A stretch of DNA of 64,000 nt from Lumbricus terrestris (GCA_949752735.1 OX457036.1:98500432-98564431), one strand, 5' to 3'; numbered from the stretch's first letter, positions 45,905-56,249 are shown. Translations and numbers: made by a program. Notes: generated by a model not told the origin, from the sequence alone.

Positions 45905-46030
45905 AATTGCCAGCATGGACGCCAGTCACTTCTCCAGACTGTCCAAAGAAGTGGCAGGACGGCGTTGAGGTTTAAAATAACTGCCTGGACGCCGTCCATG
46001 ACCGTCCTCCAGCGACGCTTTAAGCACTGA
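45905..46030. repeat. Dispersed GGACGGCGT repeat, copy 1
   Basis: Inverse of the block at 48667-48760: both have GGACGGTCATGGACGGCGTCC and ACGCCGTCCTGCCACTT. It ends in TTTAAGCACTG. The related sequence next to the 30-bp satellite suggests the satellite arose by amplifying a piece of this repeat. Confidence 0.7.
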
Positions 46031-46230
46031 GTATGACCCAACGTAAAAATGTTGTCATGGGAATGGCATATATACGGCGTTGGCGTTCATACAAGACCGA
46101 CTATGCTGCAGCATCATCATCATCAACCTGCATACTGTCTAAATCATCCGAACTCACCATTGTTCTCATCACACCTCAGAAAAAGTCACAAGCCACAATG
46201 CATTATGGGAGGACCGCCATCGCCATCAAT

Positions 46231-46300
46231 ATATATATACATATATATACATATACATATACATATACTATATACATATATTACATATACATATATACAT
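46231..46300. repeat. (ACATAT)n / (AT)n microsatellite
   Basis: Alternating ATATAC and ACATAT units; a further AT-rich run lies at 46465-46515. Confidence 0.9.
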
Positions 46301-46724
46301 AATGTTGCTGCTTTCCTAGAGTCAATACACCAAACAGCCATTGGCTACCAACGCTGTTCAATGGTTCCCCTCCCCACCCCTCAACCCCATTAATGTCTGT
46401 GGCAGACGAATATATCGATCAACGAAAAGGCAAAATAGCCTAACAGTAAGGGTTTGCGTCCTGTATGTTTATATATTATATATTATATATATATACATAT
46501 AATACATGTATATCACGATAGATATAGACCAGGACAAAACCCGAACACTAAACCTATATCAGCAATCATGCCATATATACAGAGAGAAATGAGAGAGATT
46601 AATAAAGTCATAACACGTTCACATTTACTTCAAAAGAATTACAATAATTTCTGTATCGTATTTTCGACTAATATTCGAATCCAATGAACGAATATAAAAT
46701 GCGGGCATTCCTATATATTGCCCG

Positions 46725-46860
46725 TCTGTCTTGTTTCTGTCTGTATGTCTGTCCGACTGTCTTGTTTCTGTCTGTATGTCTGTCCGTCTGTCTTGTTTCT
46801 GTCTGTATGTCTGTCCGTCTGTCTTTTTTCTGTCTGTATGTCTGTCAGACTGTCTGCATC
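46725..46860. repeat. ~35-bp minisatellite (CTGTCTTGTTTCTGTCTGTA)
   Basis: Four to five copies of a unit that combines TTGTTTCTGTCTGTATGTCTG with TCCG(A/T)CTG. Confidence 0.9.
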
Positions 46861-46919
46861 TGTTCGCCTCGTTTCTGAAGGCAGAATTGGTCTTGGACTC
46901 GGCGAAGATGACGGGGCAG

Positions 46920-46941
46920 TTGTTGTTGTTGTTGTTGTTGT

Positions 46942-47009
<68 letters not shown>

Positions 47010-47131
47010 GCGATGACGGCGATGATGATGATGCTAGACTGCTTGTAACAACCTCATAAAGATACTGATGATGTTAATGATCATACAGATGATAGTGGAG
47101 GTGATGATGATGATCATGATGATGATGGTGA

Positions 47132-47168
<37 letters not shown>

Positions 47169-47195
47169 GGTGGTGGTGGTGGTGGTGGTGGTGTA
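46920..47195. repeat. (TTG)n, (GAT)n and (GGT)n triplet tracts
   Basis: A (TTG)n/(ATG)n tract at 46920-47010 and a (GAT)n to (GGT)n tract at 47100-47193. The second tract ends just past the stop codon of the homeobox gene's last exon, in its predicted 3' UTR. Confidence 0.9.
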
Positions 47196-47207
47196 GATGA
47201 TGATAAT

Positions 47208-47545
47208 TTAGAAGAGAGATGGTGCAATGACGACTGGCTTATTATCGAGTAGACCGGACGATGCTGCGCTGGCGTAGTCGTTGTTGGCACCAAGGACAGA
47301 TGAGTAAGGACCAATAGCAAGAGACTGCAGAGTCTGCTGGCCACCTGTGACACCAGATGGAGGCTGCTGCTGCTGCTGCTGCTGATGATGGTGATGGTGA
47401 TGACCGCTGTTGTTGTTATTGTTGTTGTTGGTGCTGATGATGGTTGATGTCGAAGTGACGCTGGATGTGCGTTGAGAGGCTGACGGACTACACGGTGTGT
47501 TACATCGCCAAGCCTTAGATGCATCACATGACACCTGGTGCTTAC
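47208..47545 (-). CDS. Paired-like homeobox gene, last coding exon
   Basis: On the minus strand the acceptor ATTGCAG precedes a phase-1 start (G|GT AAG CAC). The exon encodes a C-terminus with Asn7, His6 and Gln7 runs, then YSSVLGANNDYASAASSGLL and ends NKPVVIAPSLF before the stop. Length 112 codons. A conserved SKAW segment and the SVL(G/S) motif faintly recall PHOX2 C-termini (ASVLSS), but this is weak. It joins in phase to the exon at 48349-48586. The product would be a nuclear DNA-binding transcription factor; homopolymer runs are typical of transactivation regions in such proteins. Confidence 0.72.
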
Positions 47546-48258
47546 CTGCAATCATTTAAAGCACATCTCATCAATTAGTAAAGTCTGTCTTACCTGCATG
47601 CAGTCATCAACAGTATAGCCTACATTTATCACACTTCTGTTTTCACTTGTCTCAGTTCCTTTGCTCTTCAAACCTTCGCCGCAGATGACGTTGCTCTGTC
47701 TTTGTCGTCACAGCTCAGAACAGCAGTAAATTAATGAAACTATTTCGTCAGAGGTTAGAAACTACTACGGTGACCATTTTATAACCATCGAAAAACGGGA
47801 CTTTTGGGACACCTAACAATTGTATTGTAATTGCTTACCTACAGGACTATAGGGCTATGAGGGATTTTTTGGCGTGCAGTTGTACACAAAATGTGCAGTT
47901 GTTGAAGCACTTCTGTACAGTCAAAACTAGCAAAAAAGGTCATTGTCCTCCGATTGGAAGTAAATTACCATGGAAGGAAAAAAGGAGTTGTGCAGTTCTT
48001 AAAATTCCTTAGAAACAGCCCTGACATGTGGCCTATGATGGCCTATCGGTACCCAATATGGGGTTTACTCTGAAAGGGTCGAAAATCGATGGATTGAACG
48101 TGTTATTTGAAACGGATATTTAGATTGATGACAAGCTGCATTAGTTTTCGAATCGACACGTTCAAAACGGAGCAATGCAGCAACCCGTTCCTCGCAGACC
48201 TCTGCAGTCTCTATCGGGTCATCTCATTGGCACTGACATTATCATCATTCTTCCGACT
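47546..48258. other. Intron of the homeobox gene
   Basis: About 800 bases between the two homeobox exons, ending in the 17-bp donor-containing repeat. No other exon is seen. Confidence 0.55.
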
Positions 48259-48360
48259 CTTACCGTTGTTATCATCTTACCGTTGTTATCATCTTACCGT
48301 TGTTATCATCTTACCGTTGTTATCATCTTACCGTTGTTATCATCTTACCGTTGTTATCGA
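48259..48360 (-). repeat. 17-bp tandem repeat that copies a 5' splice site
   Basis: CTTACCGTTG occurs at 48259, 48276, 48293, 48310, 48327 and 48344, exactly every 17 bases. On the minus strand each unit reads AACAACG|GTAAGATG. The one at 48344-48350 is the donor of the homeobox exon; the other five are identical potential donors downstream in the intron. Confidence 0.93.
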
Positions 48361-48586
48361 CCAATTTGTGCTTCACGTCTTTGACGCCACCTGTCGACGA
48401 CGACGACAACGACGATGAGTTGTCCTTTGTGGCGCCACCTGACGAAGACGGTTTACTGGCTGCACTCTGACCCCCTCCACCGCTGTTCTGCGCCGCCCCC
48501 GCCGACGCCCCCGTCCCCGGCTGCTGCTGCTGCTGCTTCGCTCTCTCCATCTTCCGGAATTTCGCCCTACGGTTCTGGAACCAAAC
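48349..48586 (-). CDS. Paired-like homeobox gene, homeodomain helix-3 exon (PHOX2-like)
   Basis: The minus-strand acceptor GATGCAG is followed directly by VWFQNRRAKFRKMERAK, the recognition helix. The intron falls between homeodomain residues 46 and 47, the classic position in paired-class genes. FRK-x-ERA resembles PHOX2 (FRKQERA) more than PRRX (FRRNERA) or ARX (WRKREKA), so PHOX2-like is my best guess. A Gln5 run, Gly/Ser-rich linker and VKDVKHKLVDNN follow. The exon ends AACAACG before GTAAGA in phase 1, matching the last exon. The exon with helices 1-2 is not found in the window; it should lie further right. Confidence 0.8.
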
Positions 48587-48666
48587 CTGCATCGAAAGAA
48601 GGAAGAAAACAAAAGAGACGAGACATGAGACATTGAAACCCAGCATAATATATCTGTTTGTGACCA

Positions 48667-48774
48667 GGGCTTAAAGTGTGACTGGACGGTCATGGACGGC
48701 GTCCATGCACTTATTTTAAAAATTGAACGCCGTCCTGCCACTTATTGACCATGAACAACCTGAAAGGGTATCGG
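48667..48774. repeat. Dispersed GGACGGCGT repeat, copy 2
   Basis: Inverse relative of 45905-46030; it begins AGGGCTTAAAGTG and leads directly into the 30-bp satellite. Confidence 0.7.
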
Positions 48775-48898
48775 CGTCCAGGCACTTCTTTGGAAAGGTA
48801 AGGGGCGTCCAGGCACTTCTTTGGAAAGGTAAGGGGTGTCCAGGCACTTCTTTGGAAAGGTAAGGGCGTCCAGGCACTTCTTTGGAAAGGTAAAGGGT
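48775..48898. repeat. 30-bp satellite, left part
   Basis: Four copies of a unit with GTCCAGGCACTTCTTTGGAA and AAGGTAAGGGG. The array resumes at 55364 after the long-TIR element, so the element was inserted into it. Confidence 0.93.
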
Positions 48899-50130
48899 AG
48901 TAGGGTTAGAGTAATCGTATGAACCTCACTTCTAGGAACGGCGACTTCTAGGAAAGGCGCTTCTAGGCTTCTAGGCCGCGCCTACCTAGGCTATAGGCTT
49001 CTAGGCTTCTAGGCCACGCCTACCTAGGCTTCTAGGCTACCCCTAATAGGCTACTAGAGCTTCTAGGCTAGCCCTAATTAGCATACTAGCTACCAGCGCA
49101 CTTCCAGGAACACCATACCTAGGCTAATAGCGCTTCTAGGATAGCCCTAATTAGCATACAGACCACTAGAGCACTTCCAGGAACGAGCTACTTGACTACA
49201 GACGCTTCTAGGCTATACCTAATTAGCATACTAGCTGCTAGGGCTTCTAGGATATGCCTACTATAGCAGCGCAAGCCCCACTCCGACCAGAAATGACTCA
49301 TCGGAAGTGCCGCAGGGCATTATGGGAGCTGCACTGGCTTCCACTCCTCGGCACCCTCCCCACAATTCATTCAAATTTCATATCATCACTTGTAAATTGA
49401 ACCCTACTTAGCCGCGCAAGGCCCACATCAACCTTAAATGACTCAGCATATACTCTCACCCTCCGCAACCTTCAACCTCACCCTCCTTTCCACCCCTCCC
49501 CCACCCACAATTAATCATTTTACACACAAGGCCGGCTCAAGCAGGCAGCAGCGAACCCTAGAGAGCGACCAATCAGAAGGGTAGATCCCATTATACTCTC
49601 ACCATCCACAGCCTTCCAACTCACCCTCCAACCCTCCATTTCACCCCTCCCCACCCACAAATAAGCATTTTACACACAAGAACTGGCCAATCAGAAAGCG
49701 AGAAACTTAGAGAGGGTGCAAACAGGAGGCTAGATTCCATAAGCATGGCATCTCTCATCCTCCACAGCATTCAACTTCGCCCTCCAACCATCCATTCCAC
49801 CCCTCCCCACCCCACAGCGGAAGTCAAGCACAAAAACCTACACAAGGACCCCTATGAAGGCCGCACGTCAAGCGTACAGAAAACCTTCACAGGAAGGCCC
49901 CCATGAAGGCAACATACCCGACCCCCACAAGAAGCATAACCCTTCGCAAATTGAACGCATACAATGCAAATAGTAGAATAAACACCACAATAATACAATT
50001 AATTGATAAAACACAAATCAGAAAATGGCGTAATGATGCAAAACAAACCAAACAATAAAATAATGCAATCAGAAATATGAAGCCAAAAAGGCAAGAAACA
50101 AAATTGTCAAATTGGAATTAATTAAAGCAA

Positions 50131-52161
50131 TCATTGATCCAAAATTAAAGCCAAAAGATTGTTTAAGTTCTCAAAATCAATTCCTACTGTGTTAAGGTTA
50201 TTATACAGGTTCTTATGCCAAGGTGTAGGGAATTTAGCACTAATAAGATGATTTCTTAAATTTCTACCATTTCTAAAAGCAATCATTGGGGCTGATTTAA
50301 AATATTCTTGCAGTTCTAGGTTTTCGCTCACAAATTCCATCCAAAGTTTAAAAAGTATTTTTCTAAGACAACTTCTCTTTTCAAATTTACTTTCATAGAT
50401 TAAAATTAAAATAAGTTTATCAGTTACATCTGGTTTAACCTTATATTTAAGTAAATCTAGTCTATCTGTCTGACTTAATTTAAGAATGGCTTTATTTATA
50501 ATACTGTCAGGGTAACCCCTTAATTTAAAGGAATTAGACATCTTAATAATTTGGGATTGTAAGTCTTCAGGTTCAGAAATAATTCGTTTTAATCTCAAAA
50601 ATTGGCCAAAGGGAATAGCTCTCTTTGTGTGGAGTGCATGATTACTAAGATAATTAAGGTACAACTTTTTATCAGTAGGTTTAGTATATAAAGTAGTCTG
50701 TAAGCACATATTATTTTTAATTACTTTAACATCTAGAAATGGAATTTCAGTTGTAGAATGGTTTAAAGTAAATCTGAAATTTGGATGAAAAGTATTTAAA
50801 ATATTGAAATATATCTCAAGTTCTTTATAGGTTTTATTCCAAATACCAAAGAGGTCATCAATGAACCTATCATGATTCCAACTTAATTCAGGGTGAGTAA
50901 GGTTAAATTTTTCAAAAAATTTATACATTATAATATTCGCAGCTTGCACAGATGAACTCCCTCCCATAGTAAGACCTTGGGTTTGTTTGTATAAAATACC
51001 ATTAAATGTAAAAAAACAATTATTAAGAGTAAAATCTAAGATTTTTTTTAATAAGGTAGGCGGAATAGGTTTAATATCTATTTTATAATATTTCCAATGA
51101 TCTAATGTCTTAAGGTAATGGTCAATAATAAATTCAATTCCTAAATCAATTGGTATATTTGTATAAAGTGCCTCCACATCCATTGTAACTAAGATGGTTT
51201 CACTGGTAATTAAGTTATTATATTTATTTATTTTATTAAGGAAGTCAGTGGTATCTTTGATTAAGTTTGGAATTTGATTTTCTCCTATTTTCAATAATTG
51301 CTGTATATATTTATGCAATTTATTCGTTAAACTGTTACACTGCGAAATAATAGGTCTAATAGGGTTCCCTGGTTTGTGGATTTTTGGCAGACCATAGATA
51401 ATTCCTGGTTCATTTTTAGTGTTCAATAACCAATTAAATTGTTTTTTTGTGAGGAAAGGCTTCAGTTCATTAATCAAGAAATAGTATTTGGATTCTAATT
51501 CAATATTCAAGAAACTAACTTCTGAGATTTTCAGATAAGTAATACTGCTATTTAGGTGGGTCAAAATCTTATCTTCGTAGTCGGATATATTCATAATTAC
51601 AATACCACCACCTTTATCGGCTGGTTTAATAATTATATTACTATTACGTCTAAGTTTATTAAGTGCAGACAATTTATTCTTACTAATATTTGGGGTATTT
51701 TTATATTTTCTATTGATATTTTTAATTTCATATTTTAGTCTATTACAGAAGGTACTTATGTTAGGGTCTGGTTTAGGAGGATTCCAATTACTGTTTATTT
51801 TAATTGGTAATATATTATTAGAGTTAATGTGGCAGTTTTCATCTACAATATTATTTACCTTCGTTTCGGGAGGTATAGACCTGTTTCTTCCAAAGAACAA
51901 CTTGATTTGTAATTTACGTTCAAAATTGTCAATCAGTTCTATATTTTCTTTTAAATAATTTGTCCTACGAGTTGTGTAGACAAAATTTAGACCTTTATTT
52001 AACACCAAATTTTCATAATTACTCAAAAAATAATTTGATAAGTTTGTTAAATTTGAATTTTCTAAAATCGGCAAATTATTAATGAGAAAACGTTTCCTAT
52101 ACCTCCCTCTAATTTTACGTTTTAAATGAAAATGGGTTCTAACAGCCCTAAACCCAACCAA
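50131..52161 (-). CDS. Penelope-like reverse transcriptase without GIY-YIG endonuclease
   Basis: An intact 676-residue ORF. Motifs in order: KPADKGGGIVIM (about 179-190), YGLPKIHKPGNPIRPIIS (256-273), palm A LVTMDVEALYTNIP (324-337, catalytic Asp), B QTQGLTMGGSSS (393-404), C RFIDDLFGIW (432-441, catalytic IDD), thumb-like EIPFLDVKV, YTKPTDKK and KRAIPFGQFLRLKRI. This order and wording are those of Penelope-like element RTs. The usual Cys linker and GIY-YIG nuclease at the C-terminus are missing: the ORF stops about 40 residues after NGRNLRNHLI. Codon use is strongly AT-rich, unlike the GC-rich satellites around it. It would copy element RNA; how it integrates without a nuclease is unclear. 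The upstream frame 52186-52788 may be an ORF1 or an N-terminal extension. Confidence 0.88.
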   Translation of the reverse strand: MVGFRAVRTHFHLKRKIRGRYRKRFLINNLPILENSNLTNLSNYFLSNYENLVLNKGLNFVYTTRRTNYLKENIELIDNFERKLQIKLFFGRNRSIPPETKVNNIVDENCHINSNNILPIKINSNWNPPKPDPNISTFCNRLKYEIKNINRKYKNTPNISKNKLSALNKLRRNSNIIIKPADKGGGIVIMNISDYEDKILTHLNSSITYLKISEVSFLNIELESKYYFLINELKPFLTKKQFNWLLNTKNEPGIIYGLPKIHKPGNPIRPIISQCNSLTNKLHKYIQQLLKIGENQIPNLIKDTTDFLNKINKYNNLITSETILVTMDVEALYTNIPIDLGIEFIIDHYLKTLDHWKYYKIDIKPIPPTLLKKILDFTLNNCFFTFNGILYKQTQGLTMGGSSSVQAANIIMYKFFEKFNLTHPELSWNHDRFIDDLFGIWNKTYKELEIYFNILNTFHPNFRFTLNHSTTEIPFLDVKVIKNNMCLQTTLYTKPTDKKLYLNYLSNHALHTKRAIPFGQFLRLKRIISEPEDLQSQIIKMSNSFKLRGYPDSIINKAILKLSQTDRLDLLKYKVKPDVTDKLILILIYESKFEKRSCLRKILFKLWMEFVSENLELQEYFKSAPMIAFRNGRNLRNHLISAKFPTPWHKNLYNNLNTVGIDFENLNNLLALILDQ

Positions 52162-52185
52162 ACCAATTCGTGCACTCGAAGATAG

Positions 52186-52788
52186 TCAATTGCGGGATTG
52201 AGGTAGTCCAGCATTCCTTCTTTCAGGCGATGGGAGCCGCACGCCCAAAGACTCCCGATACGGTGTGGAAGGATGATTCTGCGTAGAAGGCCCCTGAATA
52301 GAGGCAGAGGATGATGACGTCGTAGAAGGGAGCGCAGATGCAGACGTAACCCGAGGGCCTTGAGGTCCAAGTAACGTAGGTTCCATACTGGAGTGAGGTT
52401 TATAGATACGAGGCGACTCAATGTGATGTGTAAAGTTACTATTTGAGGCCCTCAGCCGCTGAGGTAATCCCGTAAGGAGGGAAGGGATAGGGGACGTGGT
52501 CATATTGGTATGGTGATATGGAGCTCCATGGTGTGTATAGTTCCGGTTCCTGGTTCCGTTATGGTCAGGTTTCCGAGCTGTCGATATAAAATGTTGTTTG
52601 TAGTGAGTTCTGGTCTTGGTTGGAATTGACTTAGATCCCATAAGCACCTGGCTATATAGCGGTTTAGACAATTGTTGGGTAGACGTGCCTGAAGTGGTCA
52701 TTTCATAATTTGTAGGTACGGTAGAATGAATAGGGTATTCTGTCTGCAGGTTGTCGAATTGAGTTCCCAGACCAGGTTCAGTATCCAC
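52186..52788 (-). CDS. Hypothetical ORF1 upstream of the Penelope-like RT
   Basis: A 200-residue frame, Ser/Thr/Pro/His-rich with no recognised domain (for example TTSGTSTQQLSK, SASALPSTTSSSSAS). It ends 25 bases before the RT ATG in a different frame. Disordered composition is typical of ORF1 or gag-like N-terminal segments in retroelements, but this is inference. It could be an untranslated leader. Confidence 0.4.
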   Translation of the reverse strand: MDTEPGLGTQFDNLQTEYPIHSTVPTNYEMTTSGTSTQQLSKPLYSQVLMGSKSIPTKTRTHYKQHFISTARKPDHNGTRNRNYTHHGAPYHHTNMTTSPIPSLLTGLPQRLRASNSNFTHHIESPRIYKPHSSMEPTLLGPQGPRVTSASALPSTTSSSSASIQGPSTQNHPSTPYRESLGVRLPSPERRNAGLPQSRN

Positions 52789-52828
52789 TGGGTTACGTTT
52801 GAAGAGGTAGCTTCCGGCCTGTGTTTGT

Positions 52829-53575
52829 CGGTTTTTGAGTTTGTGTTCGCAAGAAAGTTATAAATATCGCCATCTTGGGAGTGAAATGTTGAAGTATTTG
52901 ACGGTTTTTGAGTTTGTGTTCGCAAGAAATTTATAAATATTGCCATCTTGGGAGTGAAATGTTGCAAGGTTCTTAAGTTTTTGAGTTTTCGTGTGCAAGG
53001 AATTGTGAAATGTCACCATCTTGGGAGTGGAAGGTTGCAAGGTTCTTAAGTTTTTGAGTTTTCGTGTGCAAGGAATTGAGAAATGTCACCATCTTGGGAG
53101 TGGAAGGTTGAAGTATTCGTCGGTTTTTGAGTTCGTGTGTGTAAGAAAGTTAGAAATTTGGCCCTCTTGGGAGTGAAATGTTGCAAGATTCTTAAGTTTT
53201 TGAGTTTTCGTGTACAAGGAATTGAGAAATGTCACCATCTTGGGAGTGGAAGGATGAAGTATTCATCGGTTTTTGAGTTCGTGTATGCAAGAAAGTTAGA
53301 AATGGCACCATCTTTCGAAAGGAAGGCTGAACGATACGTCGGTTTTTGAGTTCGAGTGTGCAAGGAAGTAAGAAATGTTGCCATCTTCCAAAAGGGCGGT
53401 TGCATGATTCGTCAGTTTTTGAGTTTGTGTGTGCAAGAAAGTTAGAAATGGCAGCATCTTGGGAGTGGAAGGTGCAAGGTTCTTAAGTTTTTGAGTTCGT
53501 GGATGCAAGGAAGTAAGAAATGTTACCATCTTCCGAAAGGAAGGCTGAGCGTTTCTTCGGTTTTTGGGTTTGTAC
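52829..53575. repeat. ~73-bp tandem repeat inside the long-TIR element
   Basis: About ten copies; GTTTTTGAGTT starts at 52831, 52904, 52978 and 53050. Each unit also has GCAAGAAAG and CCATCTTGGGAGTG blocks. Confidence 0.92.
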
Positions 53576-53879
53576 TTGCTTGAAATGTAAGAAATATAGA
53601 AGAAATATATATGAAAATTGCGCTTGACTGCTATAGTTTGCTTAGTATTGTAATAAATTCTGAATAATTGTCATAATTTAGTATAATTTAATTGTATTTA
53701 TTGCTGTTATATACATATTTTCGAATAAAATGACAAAAATTGATGATATTTTCGGTACATATGTAGGAATTATATTCTTCTGAAGGGTTCATGTGTAGGT
53801 TTTAGCTGTTGCTGGAGGCTTAAATTTTATACATGTAAGTCAAATTTGTGTATTTGGCGTGAAGGCCTGGAGGTTTGGA

Positions 53880-54535
53880 GGGTGTGGTGGACTGTGGATA
53901 GGATTTCTCGTCTTCTGATTGGTCGCTCACTAGGTTTCTCGCTTTCTGATTGGCCAGCTCTTGTGTGTAAAATGAATATTTGTGAGTGGGGAGGGGTGGA
54001 ATGGAGAGTTGGAGGGTGAGGTTGAATGCTGTGGAGGATGAGAGATGCCATGTCTATGGAATCTAGCCTCCTGTTTGCACCCTCTCTAAGTTTCTCGCTT
54101 TCTGATTGACCAGCTCTTGTGTGCAAAATGAATATTTGTGGGTGGGGAGGGGTGAAATGGAGGGTTGGTGGGTGAGGTTGAATGCTGTGGAGGATGAGAG
54201 ATGCCATGCTTATGGAATCTAGCCTCCTGTTTGCACCCTCTCTAAGTTTCTCGCTTTCTGATTGACCAGCTCTTGTGTGTAAAATGAATATTTGTGGGTG
54301 GGGAGGGGTGGAATGGATGGTTGGTGGGTGAGGTTGAATGCTGTGGAGGATGAGAGATGCCATGCTTATGGAATCTAGCCTCCTGTTTGCACCCTCTCTA
54401 AGTTTCTCGCTTTCTGATTGACCAGCTCTTGTGTGTAAAATGAATATTTGTGAGTGGGGAGGGGTGGAATGGATGGTTGGAGGGCGAGGTTGAATGCTGT
54501 GGCGGGTGAAAGATGCTGTGCCTATGGGATCTATC
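53880..54535. repeat. 156-bp tandem repeat inside the long-TIR element
   Basis: Four copies; GCCATG anchors at 54047, 54203 and 54359 give exactly 156 bases. As 156 is divisible by 3, a minus-strand frame stays open (178 codons), but it is repeat translation. Inverted copies of the unit occur at about 49500-49810. Confidence 0.92.
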
Positions 54536-54953
54536 CTTCAGCTAGTATGCTAATTAGGTATAGCCTAGAAGCGTCTGTAGTCAAGTAGCTCGTTCCTGGA
54601 AGTGCTCTAGTGGTCTACATGCTAATTAGGTGTAGCCTAGAAGCGCTATTAGCCTAAGTAGGGCGTTCCTGGAAGTGCTCTAGTGGTCTGTATGCTAATT
54701 AGGGCTATCCTAGAAGCGCTATTAGCCTAGGTATGGTGTTCCTGGAAGTGCGCTGGTAGCTAGTATGCTAATTAGGGCTAGCCTAGAAGCTCTAGTAGCC
54801 TATTAGGGGTAGCCTAGAAGCCTAGGTAGGCGTGGCCTAGAAGCCTAGAAGCCTATAGCCTAGGTAGGCGCGGCCTAGAAGCCTAGAAGCCTAGAAGCGC
54901 CTTTCCTAGAAGTCGCCGTTCCTAGAAGTGAGGTTCATACGATTACTCTAACC

Positions 54954-55350
54954 CAGCGGTTCCCAACCCGTGGTCCGCGGGCCAAAAGTGGCCCGACTGG
55001 CCTTCAAAAATGGCCCACAGCATCTCAATGAATTAAGAAAAATATATGTAAAAGTTGACAGTTTGGACATGATATAATATATAATTCTTTTCTATTACAA
55101 ATTATTTTAGTTGGACGTTAATAAATCGCATCAAATTCTATTTTGATTCAATTATAACAACTTTATACGCCTTTAGTTAATTCAATTTTAGCCTTGTGGC
55201 CCCCTAATGTCCTTCATTTAAGCAAAAGTGACCCTCGTGTACTCCAACTTAGCAAAGTGGCCCTCGTGTACTCCAACTTAGAAAAAGTGGCCCTCGTGTA
55301 CTCCAACTTAGAAAAAGTGGCCCGACAATCAAAAAGGTTGGGAACCACTG
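54954..55350. mobile_element. hAT MITE inside the right TIR
   Basis: CAGCGGTTCCCAACCCGTGG to GGTTGGGAACCACTG, flanked by a perfect 8-bp duplication CTCTAACC (54946-54953 and 55351-55358). Its insertion cut the last 18 bases from the long-TIR element's right terminus. Contains three ~27-bp repeats of GTGGCCCTCGTGTACTCCAA. Confidence 0.93.
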
Positions 55351-55363
55351 CTCTAACCCTACT

Positions 55364-55560
55364 AGGGGTGTCAAGGCACTTCTTTGGAAAGGTAAGGGGT
55401 GTCCAGGCACTTCTTTGGAAAGGTAAGGGGTGTCCAGGCACTTCTTTGGAAAGGTAAGGGCGTCCAGGCACTTCTTTGGAAAGGTAAGGGGCGTCCAGGC
55501 ACTTCTTTGGAAAGGTAAGGGGTGTCCAGGCACTTCTTTGGAAAGGCAATGGGCGTCTAT
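55364..55560. repeat. 30-bp satellite, right part
   Basis: Six copies of the same unit as 48775-48898, in the same orientation. Confidence 0.93.
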
Positions 55561-55863
55561 CCATAATTTGTGATATTTTAAGCACAGCAGCACCGTCATC
55601 TTACCAATAAATATATAATCAACAATACGTCTCTGGTCTCTACTCCATGAGCAATTGAGCATCGGTGATTTCACAATATGCAAAACTGGTCATTGCATGA
55701 GATTGGTGTATATAGGCAGTTTAATTATACACTGTGTCCGCGGGGAATAAGGAACCCATTTTGTAAATATCCAAACTAAACGGTAATTATTCATTGCTTT
55801 TAAACTTCAAATGCCGTTTTGACCCTCACATAGCCTACTTATCTAATACGGATTCTTTCTTCT

Positions 55864-56225
55864 TTAGGTCTGCTGCCTCTCGGCAGGTCCAGATGCCCAA
55901 CGACGCCACTCTTCTCGGTGTTGTGCCTTTTCTTTAAGTTTCCCATATCCATCCTCCATCATCCAGTCCAAAGAACTTTTCCCTCGGTCTTCCTCTTCCC
56001 CTCCATTTTGCCCTCCACTATATATGTCTCTTTGCAAGGAGTTGCCTCTCAGTATATGTCCCATCCAGTTCTTCTGCCTTGTTCTAATTGTATTCATCAA
56101 GGATCTTTCCTCTTCCACCTTCTTCAATACTTCTTCGTTTGATTTATGCTCTGTCCAGCTGACCCTTTCCATCCTTCTCCATATCCACATCTCGAACGCT
56201 TCTATTCGTTTGACATCAGTAGTAG
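55864..56225 (-). pseudogene. LINE RT C-terminal fragment
   Basis: The minus-strand frame reads KRIEAFEMWIWRRMERVSW, then SNEEVLKKVEEER, RQKNWMGHILRGNSLQRDI, the familiar C-terminus of endonuclease-RT class LINEs. No RT palm is present. It ends where the Polinton-like left boundary begins, so it was probably the insertion target. Confidence 0.75.
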
Positions 56226-56249
56226 AAGAATTAAGCGGCTGGGACATTG

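Larger units (their letters stand above)
48899..55363 (-). mobile_element. Long-TIR element encoding a Penelope-like reverse transcriptase
   Basis: The terminal inverted repeats (48899-49262 and about 54540-55363) are near-identical over about 350 bases and start AGTAGGGTTAGAGTAATCG. The TIRs contain ~66-bp subrepeats (GCTAATTAGG, CCTAGAAGCGC). Flanks AAGGGT (48893-48898) and AGGGGT (55364-55369) are probably a 6-bp target duplication with one change. AG...CT ends plus 6-bp duplications are Polinton-like, yet the only enzyme is a PLE-type RT (50131-52161, minus). Inner satellites (73 bp and 156 bp) fill the right arm; inverted copies of the 156-bp unit lie on the left (about 49500-49810). A hAT MITE (54954-55350) interrupts the right end. 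Without it the element is about 6.06 kb. Confidence 0.7.

Noticed and set aside
48775..48898. CRISPR-like array of 30-bp repeats
   Set aside because: Units are contiguous without spacers, in an animal genome. The same holds for the 21-, 73-, 90- and 156-bp arrays.
48899..48916. Telomere association of the PLE element, because TAGGGTTAG resembles TTAGGG repeats
   Set aside because: Only about nine bases match and no telomeric array is present; EN-lacking PLEs at telomeres are known, but this is not evidence for it.
53827..54363. 178-aa minus-strand ORF
   Set aside because: Exact 52-residue repeats from the 156-bp satellite, not a gene.
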